Part shown: positions 36,851-46,167 of the stretch, in pieces
Numbering within the stretch: the first letter of the stretch is position 1
Layout: each line of letters begins with the position of its first letter
From: Paenibacillus sp. FSL M7-0420
GTDB taxonomy: Bacteria; Bacillota; Bacilli; Paenibacillales; Paenibacillaceae
DNA length: 64,000 bases
Direction of reading: 5' to 3'
Assembly (NCBI RefSeq): GCF_038002345.1
Contig: NZ_JBBOCJ010000001.1
Location: 310,001 to 374,000, forward strand
Position numbers and translations under genes: made by a program
The notes under the pieces: model-generated
What the model saw: the letters and a program-made list of their open reading frames with translations, nothing else
Databases searched by the model: none
What the model was told of the DNA's origin: nothing

Positions 36851-37453
36851 TTGTCTAGTACAAAGTATAATGCTGATTACATCATCACGATGGAGGATAT
36901 AGTGCGGGAAGGCGACCCTGTTCTGCGTGCGGTAACGCAGCCCGTAGAGTTGCCATTGCAGGCGGAAGATCGCGGTGCGCTGCAGAGCATGATGCAGTTT
37001 CTGAAGAACAGTCAGGATGCCGAGATGTCTGCCAAATATAAGCTGCGTTCAGGGGTAGGCTTATCGGCTAACCAGATCGGTCTATCGAAGCGGATGTTTG
37101 TCATGTATTTGAAGGATGATAATGGAAAAAATGTGGAATATACCTGGGTGAATCCCAAGATTATCAGCCATTCGCTGGCGATGGTCTATCTGCCGGAGAG
37201 CGAGGGCTGCCTGTCCGTGGACCGGCCGGTGCACGGCTTCGTACCGCGTTATGAGTCTGTGAAGGTCAGGGGCTTTGATCTGAACGGCGAGGTGGTCACC
37301 CAGAAATTCAAAGGCTATCAGGCGATCATCATCCAGCATGAGATGGATCACCTGGACGGAATGATGTTCTATGACCGGATCAATCCGCAGAACCCGTTCA
37401 AGCTTCCGCAGGATGTGGAGATCCGCAGCCTGTATGAGCAGAAGGGCAGATAA
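36851..37453 (+). CDS. def: Peptide deformylase
   Basis: 200 residues from TTG 36851 (AAAGGTGG about 10 bp upstream); the ATG at 36890 is possible but has no ribosome binding site. The three family motifs are GVGLSANQIGLSKRM, EGCLSVDRP and QHEMDHLDG, which supply the metal ligands Cys, His, His and the catalytic Glu. It removes the formyl group from nascent proteins. The length and the insertion YLKDDNGKNVEYTW fit the longer Gram-positive class. Confidence 0.95.
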   Translation: MSSTKYNADYIITMEDIVREGDPVLRAVTQPVELPLQAEDRGALQSMMQFLKNSQDAEMSAKYKLRSGVGLSANQIGLSKRMFVMYLKDDNGKNVEYTWVNPKIISHSLAMVYLPESEGCLSVDRPVHGFVPRYESVKVRGFDLNGEVVTQKFKGYQAIIIQHEMDHLDGMMFYDRINPQNPFKLPQDVEIRSLYEQKGR

Positions 37454-37562
37454 CGCGGATATGAATTTGATGGACGTACGGCTGGTGACCCGCTCGTGGT
37501 GGCAGCGTTGTTCATGTATGGACGGTACTCACATGGATCTTAATCTTACGTAAACAAAACAA

Positions 37563-37604
37563 AGGCTGTCCCACGAAGTCATTATCTGACTCTTGGGACA
37601 GCCT
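37563..37604 (-). terminator. Intrinsic terminator after the aminomutase gene
   Basis: AGGCTGTCCCA (37563-37573) pairs with TGGGACAGCCT (37594-37604). On the minus strand the stem is followed by TTTGTTTTGTTT. Confidence 0.78.
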
Positions 37605-37622
37605 ATTCTTATAGTTGGGCGA

Positions 37623-38939
37623 TTACTTCTCCGCAGCCATAGCCGCGAATGAAGCCTCTGCCGCCTCCAGGGTGAGGTCGATGTCGGCATCCGTGTGGGC
37701 TGTGGTCAGGAACCAGGCCTCATATTTGGACGGGGCCAGATTGATGCCCCGGCTCAGCATATGCCGGAAGAAGCTGGCGAACATTTCACCATCGGTATCC
37801 TGCGCTTCTTCATAATTCGTAATGGGATGGCTGCAAAAATGTGTGGAGAATGCCCCGCGAATCCGGTTGATGGTCAGCGGAATACCGTGACGGTCAGCGG
37901 ACGCCTGAAGTCCTTCGGTCAGGCGGATGGCCAGCCGCTCCATCTCGTCATAGACGCCTTCTGCGCTAAGCACCTCCAGGCAGGCGATCCCTGCCGAGAT
38001 CGAGGCGGGGTTACCGGCCATCGTGCCTGCCTGATAAGCAGGACCGAGCGGAGCGACCTGCTCCATGACATGCTTGCGTCCGCCGTAAGCGCCGATGGGC
38101 AGCCCGCCGCCGATGATTTTGCCAAGGGCCGTCAGATCGGGAATGATCTCCTCATGATTAGCAAGACCGGCATAGGTCTGAGTGGAGCCATAGTGGAAAC
38201 GGAAGGCGGTAATGACTTCATCATAGATAACCAGGGAGCCGTTCTCGTGCGTCAGCTTGCATAAGCCTTCCAGGAAGCCTGGCTCCGGCATAACCATACC
38301 GAAGTTGCCGACAATTGGCTCGACCATTACGGCAGCCACATCCTGGCCCCATTGCTCCAGCGCTTCACGCAGGGCGTCCAGATCATTGAAGGGAACGGTG
38401 ATGACCTCCTGGGCGATGCTGGCCGGAACGCCTGCGCTGTCCGGGATACCCAGTGTCGATGGACCTGAACCTGCGGCTACAAGCACAAGATCAGAGTGGC
38501 CGTGATAACAACCGGCGAATTTGATGATTTTGCTGCGCTTGGTGTAGGCGCGGGCGACGCGGATGGTCGTCATGACGGCTTCTGTACCGGAGTTGACGAA
38601 GCGTACCTTGTCCATCGAGGGAATAGCTTCCTTCAGCATCTTGGCCAGCTTGATCTCAAGCCGGGTTGGCGTTCCGTAGAGCAGTCCGTTCTGCGCGGCC
38701 TCAGTAATAGCGGCGGTGATATGAGGGTGGGCATGTCCGGTAATAATCGGGCCATAGGCGGCCAGATAATCAATATATTCATTGCCGTCCTCATCCCAAA
38801 AGCGTGAGCCTCCGGCGCGTTTCATGAAGACAGGGGCGCCTCCGCCCACGGCCTTGAAGGAGCGGGAGGGGCTGTTCACGCCTCCGACAATATGCTGGAG
38901 AGCTTCCTCGTATAACTGTTCTGATGTGCTGCGGTTCAT
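37623..38939 (-). CDS. hemL: Glutamate-1-semialdehyde 2,1-aminomutase
   Basis: 438 residues from [20 protein letters not shown]; the start at 38939 follows AAAGGAA, and the frame is open upstream only by chance. PLP-dependent class III aminotransferase fold: [36 protein letters not shown], and the PLP lysine in [17 protein letters not shown]. It makes 5-aminolevulinate for haem. It lies outside a hem operon and may be the GsaB-type paralogue known from Bacillus; the choice between the two cannot be made here. The LCP gene lies 105 bp upstream on the same strand. Confidence 0.93.
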   Translation of the reverse strand: MNRSTSEQLYEEALQHIVGGVNSPSRSFKAVGGGAPVFMKRAGGSRFWDEDGNEYIDYLAAYGPIITGHAHPHITAAITEAAQNGLLYGTPTRLEIKLAKMLKEAIPSMDKVRFVNSGTEAVMTTIRVARAYTKRSKIIKFAGCYHGHSDLVLVAAGSGPSTLGIPDSAGVPASIAQEVITVPFNDLDALREALEQWGQDVAAVMVEPIVGNFGMVMPEPGFLEGLCKLTHENGSLVIYDEVITAFRFHYGSTQTYAGLANHEEIIPDLTALGKIIGGGLPIGAYGGRKHVMEQVAPLGPAYQAGTMAGNPASISAGIACLEVLSAEGVYDEMERLAIRLTEGLQASADRHGIPLTINRIRGAFSTHFCSHPITNYEEAQDTDGEMFASFFRHMLSRGINLAPSKYEAWFLTTAHTDADIDLTLEAAEASFAAMAAEK

Positions 38940-39044
38940 AGGTAATGTTCCTTTCTTCTTGGCTTGCGCCCATGGGAAAGGGCGAACCGCGGCTGATTCC
39001 CGCTGTCCGCCCGCCCCGTGTGCCAAGCATGGTTATATTGGAGT

Positions 39045-40103
39045 TTACTTTGTTCCCGGTGATGCGGAAGGGCTGCTGCCCGGTGAAGCCTCTGCTCCAG
39101 GAGTTGGCGAAGGTTCGGGTGCGGTTAGCGTATCCTCTACGAACTGCTTCAGAGCCTTCTCGCTGCTGAAGCTGATCACCTGGGAGCCGTCCTTGAGGGT
39201 CTTCTCCCGGATCAGATTCATCGGCGGAATCTGCGCGCTGCCGCCCATAGAGCTGTCATAGCCTACAGCGCCGAGCTTCCACATGTCGCTAATATCCAGA
39301 TTCGTGTCAATATAAGGTGTAACCTCACCAAGAATGGTCGGCAGCTTGATAATGGAGGTGGTGCTGATCACCTTATCTGCTACAGCCTTAAGGAAGCCGC
39401 GCTGGCGCTCTGTCCGGGTGAAATCGGAGGTCGCGTCATGACGGAAGCGCACATACTGCAGCGCCATTTTGCCATCCAGGTGCTGGAAGCCCTTCTTGAG
39501 ATCGATATCGAACTCAGGCCCGTCCGCCTTGGTGGTATAACGCATATCCTTCTCGACCTCATAATCCACACCGCCCACGGCATCCACCAGCTTCATGAAG
39601 CCCTGGAAATCGGTATAGACATAATATTGAATCGGGATACCGAGCAGGTCGCTGACCGTCTGCATCGCCGTGTTGGGTCCATAGGTAATGGCGGCATTGA
39701 TCCGCTGTGAACCGTGGTCAGGGATGTCAACATAAGTGTCACGAAGAATGGAAAAGACATAGAACTTCTTCTTCACCGGATCAAGTGAGGCGACCAGCAT
39801 AGTGTCGGAACGCGGCACTTCGCCCTTCTTCACCCCGCGCGCATCCACGCCCATGAGCAGGATATTGACCGGCTCTGTGCCTTCCCATACAGGGGGCTTA
39901 ACCGCCTCCGCCGAGGCTGTGGGAACATTGGCGAACGGAGAATCTTCACCTGTCTTGTGGAGGTTATCGAGCTGATTGTAAATTGCAGTGAAATAGTAAA
40001 CCAGACCTCCGATGATTAAAAGGAGTATGATTGCCAGAGTCCAGAGCAGCGTTTTCTTCTTTGACTTGCCGGCTTTGGCGTGCCGGTTCTTTCTTGGTGG
40101 CAT
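39045..40103 (-). CDS. LytR-CpsA-Psr (LCP) family protein
   Basis: 352 residues. A basic N-terminus and one membrane helix (LLWTLAIILLLIIGGLVYYF) place the LCP domain outside. Family signatures: GVDARGVKKGEVPRSDTML, SILRDTYVDIPDHGSQRINA, VGGVDYEVEKDMRYTTK and LQYVRFRHDATSDFTRTERQ, which carries the arginines that bind polyprenyl phosphate. LCP enzymes attach teichoic acid or other glycopolymers to peptidoglycan. The C-terminus is a Pro/Ser/Gly-rich tail. Divergent from bcp. Confidence 0.93.
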   Translation of the reverse strand: MPPRKNRHAKAGKSKKKTLLWTLAIILLLIIGGLVYYFTAIYNQLDNLHKTGEDSPFANVPTASAEAVKPPVWEGTEPVNILLMGVDARGVKKGEVPRSDTMLVASLDPVKKKFYVFSILRDTYVDIPDHGSQRINAAITYGPNTAMQTVSDLLGIPIQYYVYTDFQGFMKLVDAVGGVDYEVEKDMRYTTKADGPEFDIDLKKGFQHLDGKMALQYVRFRHDATSDFTRTERQRGFLKAVADKVISTTSIIKLPTILGEVTPYIDTNLDISDMWKLGAVGYDSSMGGSAQIPPMNLIREKTLKDGSQVISFSSEKALKQFVEDTLTAPEPSPTPGAEASPGSSPSASPGTK

Positions 40104-40205
40104 TTCGTTCGTCCTTTCCAGTTCACATTCTCTACATTATAATTTCTTTTGGGAAGACACGCAATTTCAGAAATCAACAACCACATTAAGAGGAGTGAAT
40201 AATAA

Positions 40206-40667
40206 ATGAGTATGACAGTAGGCGACAAGGTTCCGGACTTCACACTGCCTGCCTCAACAGGGGGCAACATCAGCTTAAACGATTACCGCGGCAGGAAGGT
40301 GCTGCTCTACTTCTATCCTAAGGACAGTACCCCGGCCTGCACCCAGGAGGCCTGCGATTTCCGCGATGCCCACGATACGATTGCCGCGAATGGGGCGGTT
40401 GTTCTTGGAATCAGTGCCGATCCGCTGGCCTCACACAGCAAATTTATTGCGAAGAATAGCCTGCCCTTTCCGTTATTATCCGATGAGGAGCATACGGTGA
40501 GCGAATTGTTCGGGGTATGGCAGCTCAAGAAGCTCTACGGCAAGGAATTCATGGGGATTGTGCGCTCTACTTTTCTGATTGATGAGGAAGGGATTCTGAG
40601 CGCAGAGTGGCGAAAAGTCAGAGTGAAGGGCCATGTGGAGGCCGCATTAGAACAAATCGTGAAATAA
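40206..40667 (+). CDS. bcp: Thiol peroxidase of the Bcp/PrxQ type
   Basis: 153 residues. Peroxidatic Cys45 and resolving Cys50 are visible in STPACTQEACDFRD, the atypical two-Cys arrangement of PrxQ. VLLYFYPKD and VRSTFLIDEEG are family segments. It reduces hydroperoxides using thioredoxin. AAGAGGAG precedes the ATG. Monocistronic, divergent from the LCP gene. Confidence 0.94.
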   Translation: MSMTVGDKVPDFTLPASTGGNISLNDYRGRKVLLYFYPKDSTPACTQEACDFRDAHDTIAANGAVVLGISADPLASHSKFIAKNSLPFPLLSDEEHTVSELFGVWQLKKLYGKEFMGIVRSTFLIDEEGILSAEWRKVRVKGHVEAALEQIVK

Positions 40668-40775
40668 TTAAGTATGCTGGTAATTAATTGTATTTGTCTG
40701 TTACATTTCTAACAGCTATAGTCAGGCGCTCTCGTGATATAGTTGCCTCATATTACTTCAAATTTGGAGCAAGGT

Positions 40776-43700
40776 ATGGGGGATGGCATGAAGAGACTGC
40801 GTATTGGGCTTGACGTCGGATCAACTACGGCCAAATTGGTGGTTATGGAACGGGATATCATTATATATCAGGATTATGTGCGTCATTTCAGTGATATAAA
40901 AAAAGCGGCGGTTACCCTACTCTCAGAGGTGCAGTATAGGTTCTCCGGCAGTGAAGCAGCCCTCACCGTAAGCGGCTCCTCCGGGTTGTCCCTGTCCAAG
41001 CTCGGGGAGATTCCGTTTGTCCAGGAGGTCATTGCCTGCACGAGGGCGATCAGCGGACGGATTCCAGAATGTGATACCGCGATTGAGCTGGGCGGAGAGG
41101 ATGCCAAAATCATCTACCTCAGCGGCGGCATCGAGCAGCGGATGAACACAGCCTGTGCAGGCGGTACAGGGGCATTCATTGATCAGATGGCCTCTCTGCT
41201 GCAGACGGACCCTGCGGGTCTGAATGAGCTTGCCGTGAAGCATGAGCGGATCTATCCCATCGCTTCGCGCTGCGGGGTATTTGCCAAGAGCGATGTGCAG
41301 CCGCTGCTGAATGAAGGGGCGCGGCGTGAGGATGTGGCGGCCTCGATCTTCCAGAGCATCGTGAACCAGACAATCAGCGGCTTGGCCTGCGGACGTCCGA
41401 TCCGTGGGCGTGTTGCTTTTCTCGGGGGACCGTTAACCTTCCTGTCCGTTCTGCGGGACCGGTTCAAGGAGACGCTTGGACTGAAGGAGGAGGAGGTGCT
41501 GTTCCCGGAGCACTCGCAATATTTCGTTGCCATCGGTTCGGCGCTTGCCGGGTCAGATCCCGTATTCCTGCCGCTGAGCGGCTGGATTGCCCGGATCATG
41601 GCTGTAGACTTCTCGCAGGACCGCGCGGAGGATGCAGAGCTGGCGCCGCTGTTCAGAGCGCCGGATGATCTGGCACAGTTCAGACTTCGTCACAGTCAGG
41701 CTACGGCACCGCGTTCCGCGCTGGCTGCCTACCGGGGGCCGGTCTATCTGGGCATTGATGCCGGCTCTACCACGACCAAGCTGGTGGTTACCGGAGCGGC
41801 GGATGAGATTCTGCATACCTTTTACGGGAGCAATGGAGGCAATCCTCTGCAGTCAGTCACCGGCGCGCTGAAGGAGCTCTACCGGATTCTGCCCCAAGGC
41901 TGCTACATTGCGGGAGCTTACGCAACCGGTTATGGAGAGGGTCTGGTCAAGGCGGCGCTGCGGATGGACGGCGGAGAAGTAGAGACGGTGGCCCATTACA
42001 AGGCAGCCTCCCGGTTCATGCCGGAGGTCGACTTCATCCTCGATATCGGCGGCCAGGACATGAAGTGCATCAAGATCCGCGGGGGAGCCATCGACAGCCT
42101 GATGCTTAATGAAGCCTGCTCGGCGGGCTGCGGCTCCTTTCTGGAGAGCTTTGCTTCCGCGTTGGAGCTTGGCATAGAGGAGTTCGCCGCTGCGGCGCTC
42201 GAATCGAAGGCACCGGTGAATCTCGGCTCGCGTTGTACCGTGTTCATGAATTCCAAGGTGAAGCAGGTCCAGAAGGAGGGGGCTACGCTTGCCGATCTCT
42301 CGGCCGGGCTGGCTTACTCCGTGGTGAAGAATGCGCTGCAAAAGGTGATTAAGATCCGTAATCCCGAGGATTTGGGCCGGAATATCATCGTTCAGGGCGG
42401 AACCTTTTATAATGAGGCTGTCCTGCGGGCTTTTGAGCTGCTGACGGGAAGGACGGTAGTCAGACCCGATATCGCCGGCGTGATGGGCGCTTACGGCTGT
42501 GCGCTGATGGCCAGAGAACAGGCTGCCCCGGAAGGAATTAGCACGATTCTCGGACCGCAGGAGCTGGAGGACTTCCAGTATTCAGTCGCTCCAGGCCGCT
42601 GCAGCCGCTGTGCCAACAGCTGTGCGCTGACCATCAGCCGGTTCCCGGACAAGAGCTTCCATGTGACGGGGAACCGCTGTGAACGCGGCGCAGGCGGCAA
42701 GAAAGAGAAGAACACGCTGCCGAACCTGATGCAATACAAATATGAGCGGTTCTTCGCCTACGAGGGCCTGCCGGAAGTGGCGGCGGTCCGGGGCACGGTT
42801 GGACTTCCGCGCACGATGAATATGTTCGAGAATTACCCGTTCTGGCATACCTTTTTCACCTCGCTGCGCTACCGGACCGTGCTGTCTCCGAAGTCCAGCA
42901 AGAAGCTGTATGAGAGCGGAATGGATACTATTCCTTCGGAATCGATCTGCTATCCGGCCAAAATGGCCCACGGGCATGTACAGCAGCTGATCGGCCAGGG
43001 CGTGGACTTCATCTTTTACCCGGCGGTGGTGTATGAGAAGAAGGAGGATGATGCGGCGCAGAATCACTTCAACTGCCCGGTGGTTGCTTCCTACCCCGAG
43101 GTGATCCGCAATAATATGGACGGTCTGAAGGAGCAGGGGGTTCCGCTGGTCAGCCCGTTCCTGACCTTCGATGATATTCCGGCGCTGACCCGGGTGCTGG
43201 CGCGAACGTTCGCCGAGGTGCCTAAGGAGGAGATTGCGGCTGCTGTCCAGGCGGGACTGGCGGAAGCGGAGCAGGCGAAGAATGATGTGCGCACCAAGGG
43301 CGAGGAGACGCTGGTCTTTCTCACGGAGACAGGTACGAAGGGAATTCTGCTCTGCGGGCATCCGTATCATGCCGACCCTGAGATCAACCACGGGATTGCC
43401 GATATGATTACCGGGATGGGACTTGCGGTGCTGACCGAGGATTCGATCTGCCATCTGGACCGCAGCGAAGGGGATGTTGGTGTAGTGAACCAGTGGACCT
43501 ATCATGCGCGGATGTACCGTGCGGCCCGGCTGGCGGCGGGAAGAAGCGATCTGGAGCTGGTCCAGCTCACCTCCTTCGGCTGCGGGATCGATGCGATTAC
43601 CTGCGATGCGGTTCAGGAGATTATGGAGCGTCACAACAAGGTCTATACGCTCATCAAAATCGATGAAATCAGCAACCTCGGAGCCGCGCGGATTCGCCTG

Positions 43701-45074
43701 CGTTCGCTTCAGGCCGCGATGCGTGAGCGCGAGAGAGGCGAGGTTAAGCCGCAGCTGCTCTACAAGCCGCAAGTCAATGTGCCGTTCACCAAAGAAATGA
43801 AGGATACCTATACCATCCTTGCTCCGCAGATGTCGCCGATTCATTTCGAGCTGTTCGAACGGGTCTTCCAGGATGCGGGCTACCGGCTGAAAATTCTGGA
43901 ATCGACCGGTCCGCAGGAGACGGAGGAAGGCCTCCGGTACGTCAACAATGATGCCTGTTATCCGGCGATTGTAACGATCGGGCAGATGCTGTCGGCACTG
44001 AAGAGCGGCGATTATGACCCGGACCGGACCGCTGTAATCATGTCGCAGACCGGGGGCGGCTGCCGGGCGACGAACTACATCTCCCTGCTGCGCAAGGCTC
44101 TGAAGGATGCCGGTCTGGGGCAGATCCCGGTGATCTCCCTGAATGCCTCCGGGATGGAGAATCAGCCGGGCTTCCGCATCAGCCTGAAGCTGGCGAACCG
44201 CCTGATCGCCGCAGCCTGCTACGGAGATCTGATGATGCGCCTGCTGCACCGCTTCAGACCGTATGAAGCGGTGCCGGGAAGCACAGAGGCCTTATTCCGC
44301 CAGGGAATGGGACGCTGCAAGGGCAGCCTGTCGAACTTCTCGTTCCGTGAATACAAGCGGCTGACCCGTGAGATTGTTGCCGGGTTCTCGCGGCTGCCGG
44401 TTATCCCGGCGGATAAGCCCAAGGTGGGCATTGTCGGGGAGATTCTAATCAAATTCCATCCGGATGCCAACAACCATATCATCGACATGATTGAGGCGGA
44501 GGGCGGAGAGGCTGTGATGCCTGATTTCCTGGACTTCATTTTCTACTGTGTCTACAATCCGATCTACAAGGCCGAGCAATTCGGCAAAAGCAAGCGGCTG
44601 GGCTATATTAATCCCATGCTGATTTCCTACCTCGAAATCTACCGCAAGCCGGTCAAGGTAGCGCTGGAGCAGGCCGGACTATCCAAAGGCCGGGAGAATA
44701 TCTACGGTCTGGCCGAGAAGGCAAGCCGCCTCGTGTCGGTAGGCAACCAGATGGGCGAAGGCTGGTTCCTGACGGCGGAGATGATGGATCTGCTGGATAA
44801 CGGCGTGAACAATATTGCCTGCATTCAGCCGTTTGCCTGCCTGCCGAACCATATTACCGGGCGCGGGATGATTAAGGGGCTTAAGGATCTATATCCTGGC
44901 GCGAACATCGTTGCCATTGATTATGATGCCGGAGTCAGCGTGGTCAACCAGGCCAACCGGATCAAGCTGATGATGTCGATTGCCAGCGGCCTTGCCGCCG
45001 GCACCCAGCCGTCAGCGGATGAGGTGGCGCAACTGGTGCCGGTACTGGCCGGTGGTGTGGGCTGCCAAGGATAG
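40776..45074 (+). CDS. Giant acyl-CoA dehydratase activase-type protein (two ATPase domains plus dehydratase-like C-terminus)
   Basis: 1432 residues from the ATG at 40776, chosen because GGAG (40766-40769) is well spaced; ATG 40788 is an alternative. Two BadF/BcrA/HgdC-type ASKHA domains are fused: the first starts RIGLDVGSTTAKLVV and has NTACAGGTGAFIDQ with SRCGVFAKSDVQ; the second starts LGIDAGSTTTKLVV and has NEACSAGCGSFLESF with SRCTVFMNSKVKQ. Each pair of Cys motifs would bind the bridging [4Fe-4S] cluster. The remainder (~625-1430) matches DUF2229/HgdD-like regions (ESICYPAKMAHGHVQQLIG, YVNNDACYPAIVTIGQML, CIQPFACLPNHITGRGMIK). Related proteins exist widely but the reaction of this large form is not established. 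It stands alone; a terminator follows. Confidence 0.85.
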   Translation: MGDGMKRLRIGLDVGSTTAKLVVMERDIIIYQDYVRHFSDIKKAAVTLLSEVQYRFSGSEAALTVSGSSGLSLSKLGEIPFVQEVIACTRAISGRIPECDTAIELGGEDAKIIYLSGGIEQRMNTACAGGTGAFIDQMASLLQTDPAGLNELAVKHERIYPIASRCGVFAKSDVQPLLNEGARREDVAASIFQSIVNQTISGLACGRPIRGRVAFLGGPLTFLSVLRDRFKETLGLKEEEVLFPEHSQYFVAIGSALAGSDPVFLPLSGWIARIMAVDFSQDRAEDAELAPLFRAPDDLAQFRLRHSQATAPRSALAAYRGPVYLGIDAGSTTTKLVVTGAADEILHTFYGSNGGNPLQSVTGALKELYRILPQGCYIAGAYATGYGEGLVKAALRMDGGEVETVAHYKAASRFMPEVDFILDIGGQDMKCIKIRGGAIDSLMLNEACSAGCGSFLESFASALELGIEEFAAAALESKAPVNLGSRCTVFMNSKVKQVQKEGATLADLSAGLAYSVVKNALQKVIKIRNPEDLGRNIIVQGGTFYNEAVLRAFELLTGRTVVRPDIAGVMGAYGCALMAREQAAPEGISTILGPQELEDFQYSVAPGRCSRCANSCALTISRFPDKSFHVTGNRCERGAGGKKEKNTLPNLMQYKYERFFAYEGLPEVAAVRGTVGLPRTMNMFENYPFWHTFFTSLRYRTVLSPKSSKKLYESGMDTIPSESICYPAKMAHGHVQQLIGQGVDFIFYPAVVYEKKEDDAAQNHFNCPVVASYPEVIRNNMDGLKEQGVPLVSPFLTFDDIPALTRVLARTFAEVPKEEIAAAVQAGLAEAEQAKNDVRTKGEETLVFLTETGTKGILLCGHPYHADPEINHGIADMITGMGLAVLTEDSICHLDRSEGDVGVVNQWTYHARMYRAARLAAGRSDLELVQLTSFGCGIDAITCDAVQEIMERHNKVYTLIKIDEISNLGAARIRLRSLQAAMRERERGEVKPQLLYKPQVNVPFTKEMKDTYTILAPQMSPIHFELFERVFQDAGYRLKILESTGPQETEEGLRYVNNDACYPAIVTIGQMLSALKSGDYDPDRTAVIMSQTGGGCRATNYISLLRKALKDAGLGQIPVISLNASGMENQPGFRISLKLANRLIAAACYGDLMMRLLHRFRPYEAVPGSTEALFRQGMGRCKGSLSNFSFREYKRLTREIVAGFSRLPVIPADKPKVGIVGEILIKFHPDANNHIIDMIEAEGGEAVMPDFLDFIFYCVYNPIYKAEQFGKSKRLGYINPMLISYLEIYRKPVKVALEQAGLSKGRENIYGLAEKASRLVSVGNQMGEGWFLTAEMMDLLDNGVNNIACIQPFACLPNHITGRGMIKGLKDLYPGANIVAIDYDAGVSVVNQANRIKLMMSIASGLAAGTQPSADEVAQLVPVLAGGVGCQG

Positions 45075-45090
45075 CAGCTTCTGAATATAC

Positions 45091-45127
45091 AGAGCGGACC
45101 GGTTATTACACCGGTCCGCTCTTTTTG
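45091..45127 (+). terminator. Intrinsic terminator after the activase gene
   Basis: AGAGCGGACCGG (45091-45102) pairs with CCGGTCCGCTCT (45111-45122), followed by TTTTT. Repeat array D starts directly after the T run. Confidence 0.9.
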
Positions 45128-45365
45128 CTGCAATGTGCTGGCGCGCAGGCGTGTGGCTCGAATGTATGCGGAAAATAGCACACATTTGCTGGCGCCCAGG
45201 CGTGTGGACCGAATGTATACGGAAAACAGCATACATTGTGCTCACATGCAGGCGTATGGACCGAATGTATGCGGAAAACCGAACATATTGGGGAGCGTGG
45301 TGGCACCATTGACCGAATGTATGCAAAAAACCGAATACAATGTGTTTGGCACGAAGGTGAGTGGG
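45128..45365 (+). repeat. 51-bp hairpin repeat array D (4 units plus a leading half unit)
   Basis: Left arms AATGTAT start at 45161, 45212, 45264 and 45316 (periods 51, 52, 52). Right arms are GCACACATT, GCATACATT, GAACATATT and GAATACAAT, so pairing weakens toward the distal end. A leading half unit (CAATGTGCTGGCGCGCAGGC and on) starts right after the terminator. It belongs to the same sub-type as array A and ends against the truncated DinB-like gene. Confidence 0.85.
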
Positions 45366-45367
45366 AC

Positions 45368-45584
45368 GGATGCCACCCCCGCTGCGCGCGGTGGATTCCA
45401 GCAGCTTGTCCCCTAAGGAATCCTCATAGGTTATCTGTTGCCCGTTGCTTTCTTCAGAAGCGTAGAGGGCAGTGTGCAGCTCCAGAATGATAGCGACTGC
45501 TTCAGTATGCGTCTCCGGCTTGGTGATGATTCCCGATAAAATTTTATGCTGCCTGTTCCAGTGATTACGTTGTTCAAAATTCAT
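45368..45584 (-). pseudogene. Truncated DinB-like gene remnant
   Basis: From an ATG at 45584 with GCGAGGG upstream, about 72 residues read as a genuine protein start: MNFEQRNHWNRQHKILSGII, then EAVAIILELHTALYASEESN and EDSLGDKLLE. This resembles the N-terminus of DinB-family four-helix proteins (~160-190 residues). After that the frame runs into repeat array D and translates only repeat-derived sequence. The C-terminal half with its metal-binding histidines is missing, so the gene is probably dead. The family assignment is from memory of the N-terminal pattern. Confidence 0.55.
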
Positions 45585-45635
45585 GTGTAACCCTCGCTTT
45601 CCGTGATTTTTCAGAAAATTTCTGTAAGAAAATCA

Positions 45636-45664
45636 TTGACGGATAAATAGGTAACTAGTAAAAT
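45636..45664 (+). promoter_or_regulatory. Promoter of the marR-efflux operon
   Basis: TTGACG (45636-45641) and TAAAAT (45659-45664) are 17 bp apart, 51 bp before the TTG start. Confidence 0.75.
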
Positions 45665-45681
45665 AGTTCGCATGCGAAGTA
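45664..45681. promoter_or_regulatory. Palindromic operator at the marR-efflux promoter
   Basis: TTCGCATGCGAA (45667-45678) is a perfect 12-bp palindrome, extended by TA on both sides. It touches the -10 box and covers the expected transcription start. Its size and position fit a MarR operator used for autorepression. Confidence 0.72.
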
Positions 45682-45714
45682 TTATTGTGCATTATGCTTG
45701 TGGAGGGATAAGGC

Positions 45715-46167
45715 TTGGAAGAAAAGGAAAAGCAACTGGACGATATTCTATCCTCTTTCCGCTGCATTACCCATAATTTCCAGCAGCTTCTGTGGAAGGA
45801 TGCAGAGGAGCTTAACATCACATCTACCCAGCTGATGGTATTGCGTAAGTTATCCTTGCATCCTGATATCGGGATCACGGAGCTGGCCGATCTTCTGCAT
45901 CTGGGCAACAGCGCTGCCAGCGGTGTAGTGGACCGGATGGTGAAGGCCGGACTGATTACCAGAGAACGCTCGCAGAGCGACAAACGAATATTCAAGCTGG
46001 CGATGACCGAGAAAGGCAAGGAGATCCGTCTGCTTAGCAGACAGTCACTCCGAAGACATTTGCAGCCCTTGGCAGATATTCCTGCGGAGGATGTACAGGA
46101 GCTGCTGCGGCTGCATGGTGAAATTATCCGAATTCTAGAACAAGGGAGAGACAACAAGAAGCTATGA
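45715..46167 (+). CDS. MarR-family transcriptional regulator
   Basis: 150 residues from TTG 45715 behind GGAGGG. The winged helix-turn-helix is GITELADLLHLGNSAASGVV, followed by DRMVKAGLITRERSQSDKR. It probably represses its own operon by binding the palindrome at 45667-45678 and is released by a drug-like ligand. Its stop overlaps the efflux gene start by 4 bp. Confidence 0.93.
   Translation: MEEKEKQLDDILSSFRCITHNFQQLLWKDAEELNITSTQLMVLRKLSLHPDIGITELADLLHLGNSAASGVVDRMVKAGLITRERSQSDKRIFKLAMTEKGKEIRLLSRQSLRRHLQPLADIPAEDVQELLRLHGEIIRILEQGRDNKKL

Noticed and set aside
38940..39026. N-terminal extension of the aminomutase gene
   Set aside because: The extension is Arg/Pro-rich without family similarity, and a ribosome binding site precedes the ATG at 38939.
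42582..44249. 555-codon frame antisense to the activase gene
   Set aside because: Shadow of the coding strand; Arg/Gln/His-rich composition, no domain and no ribosome binding site.
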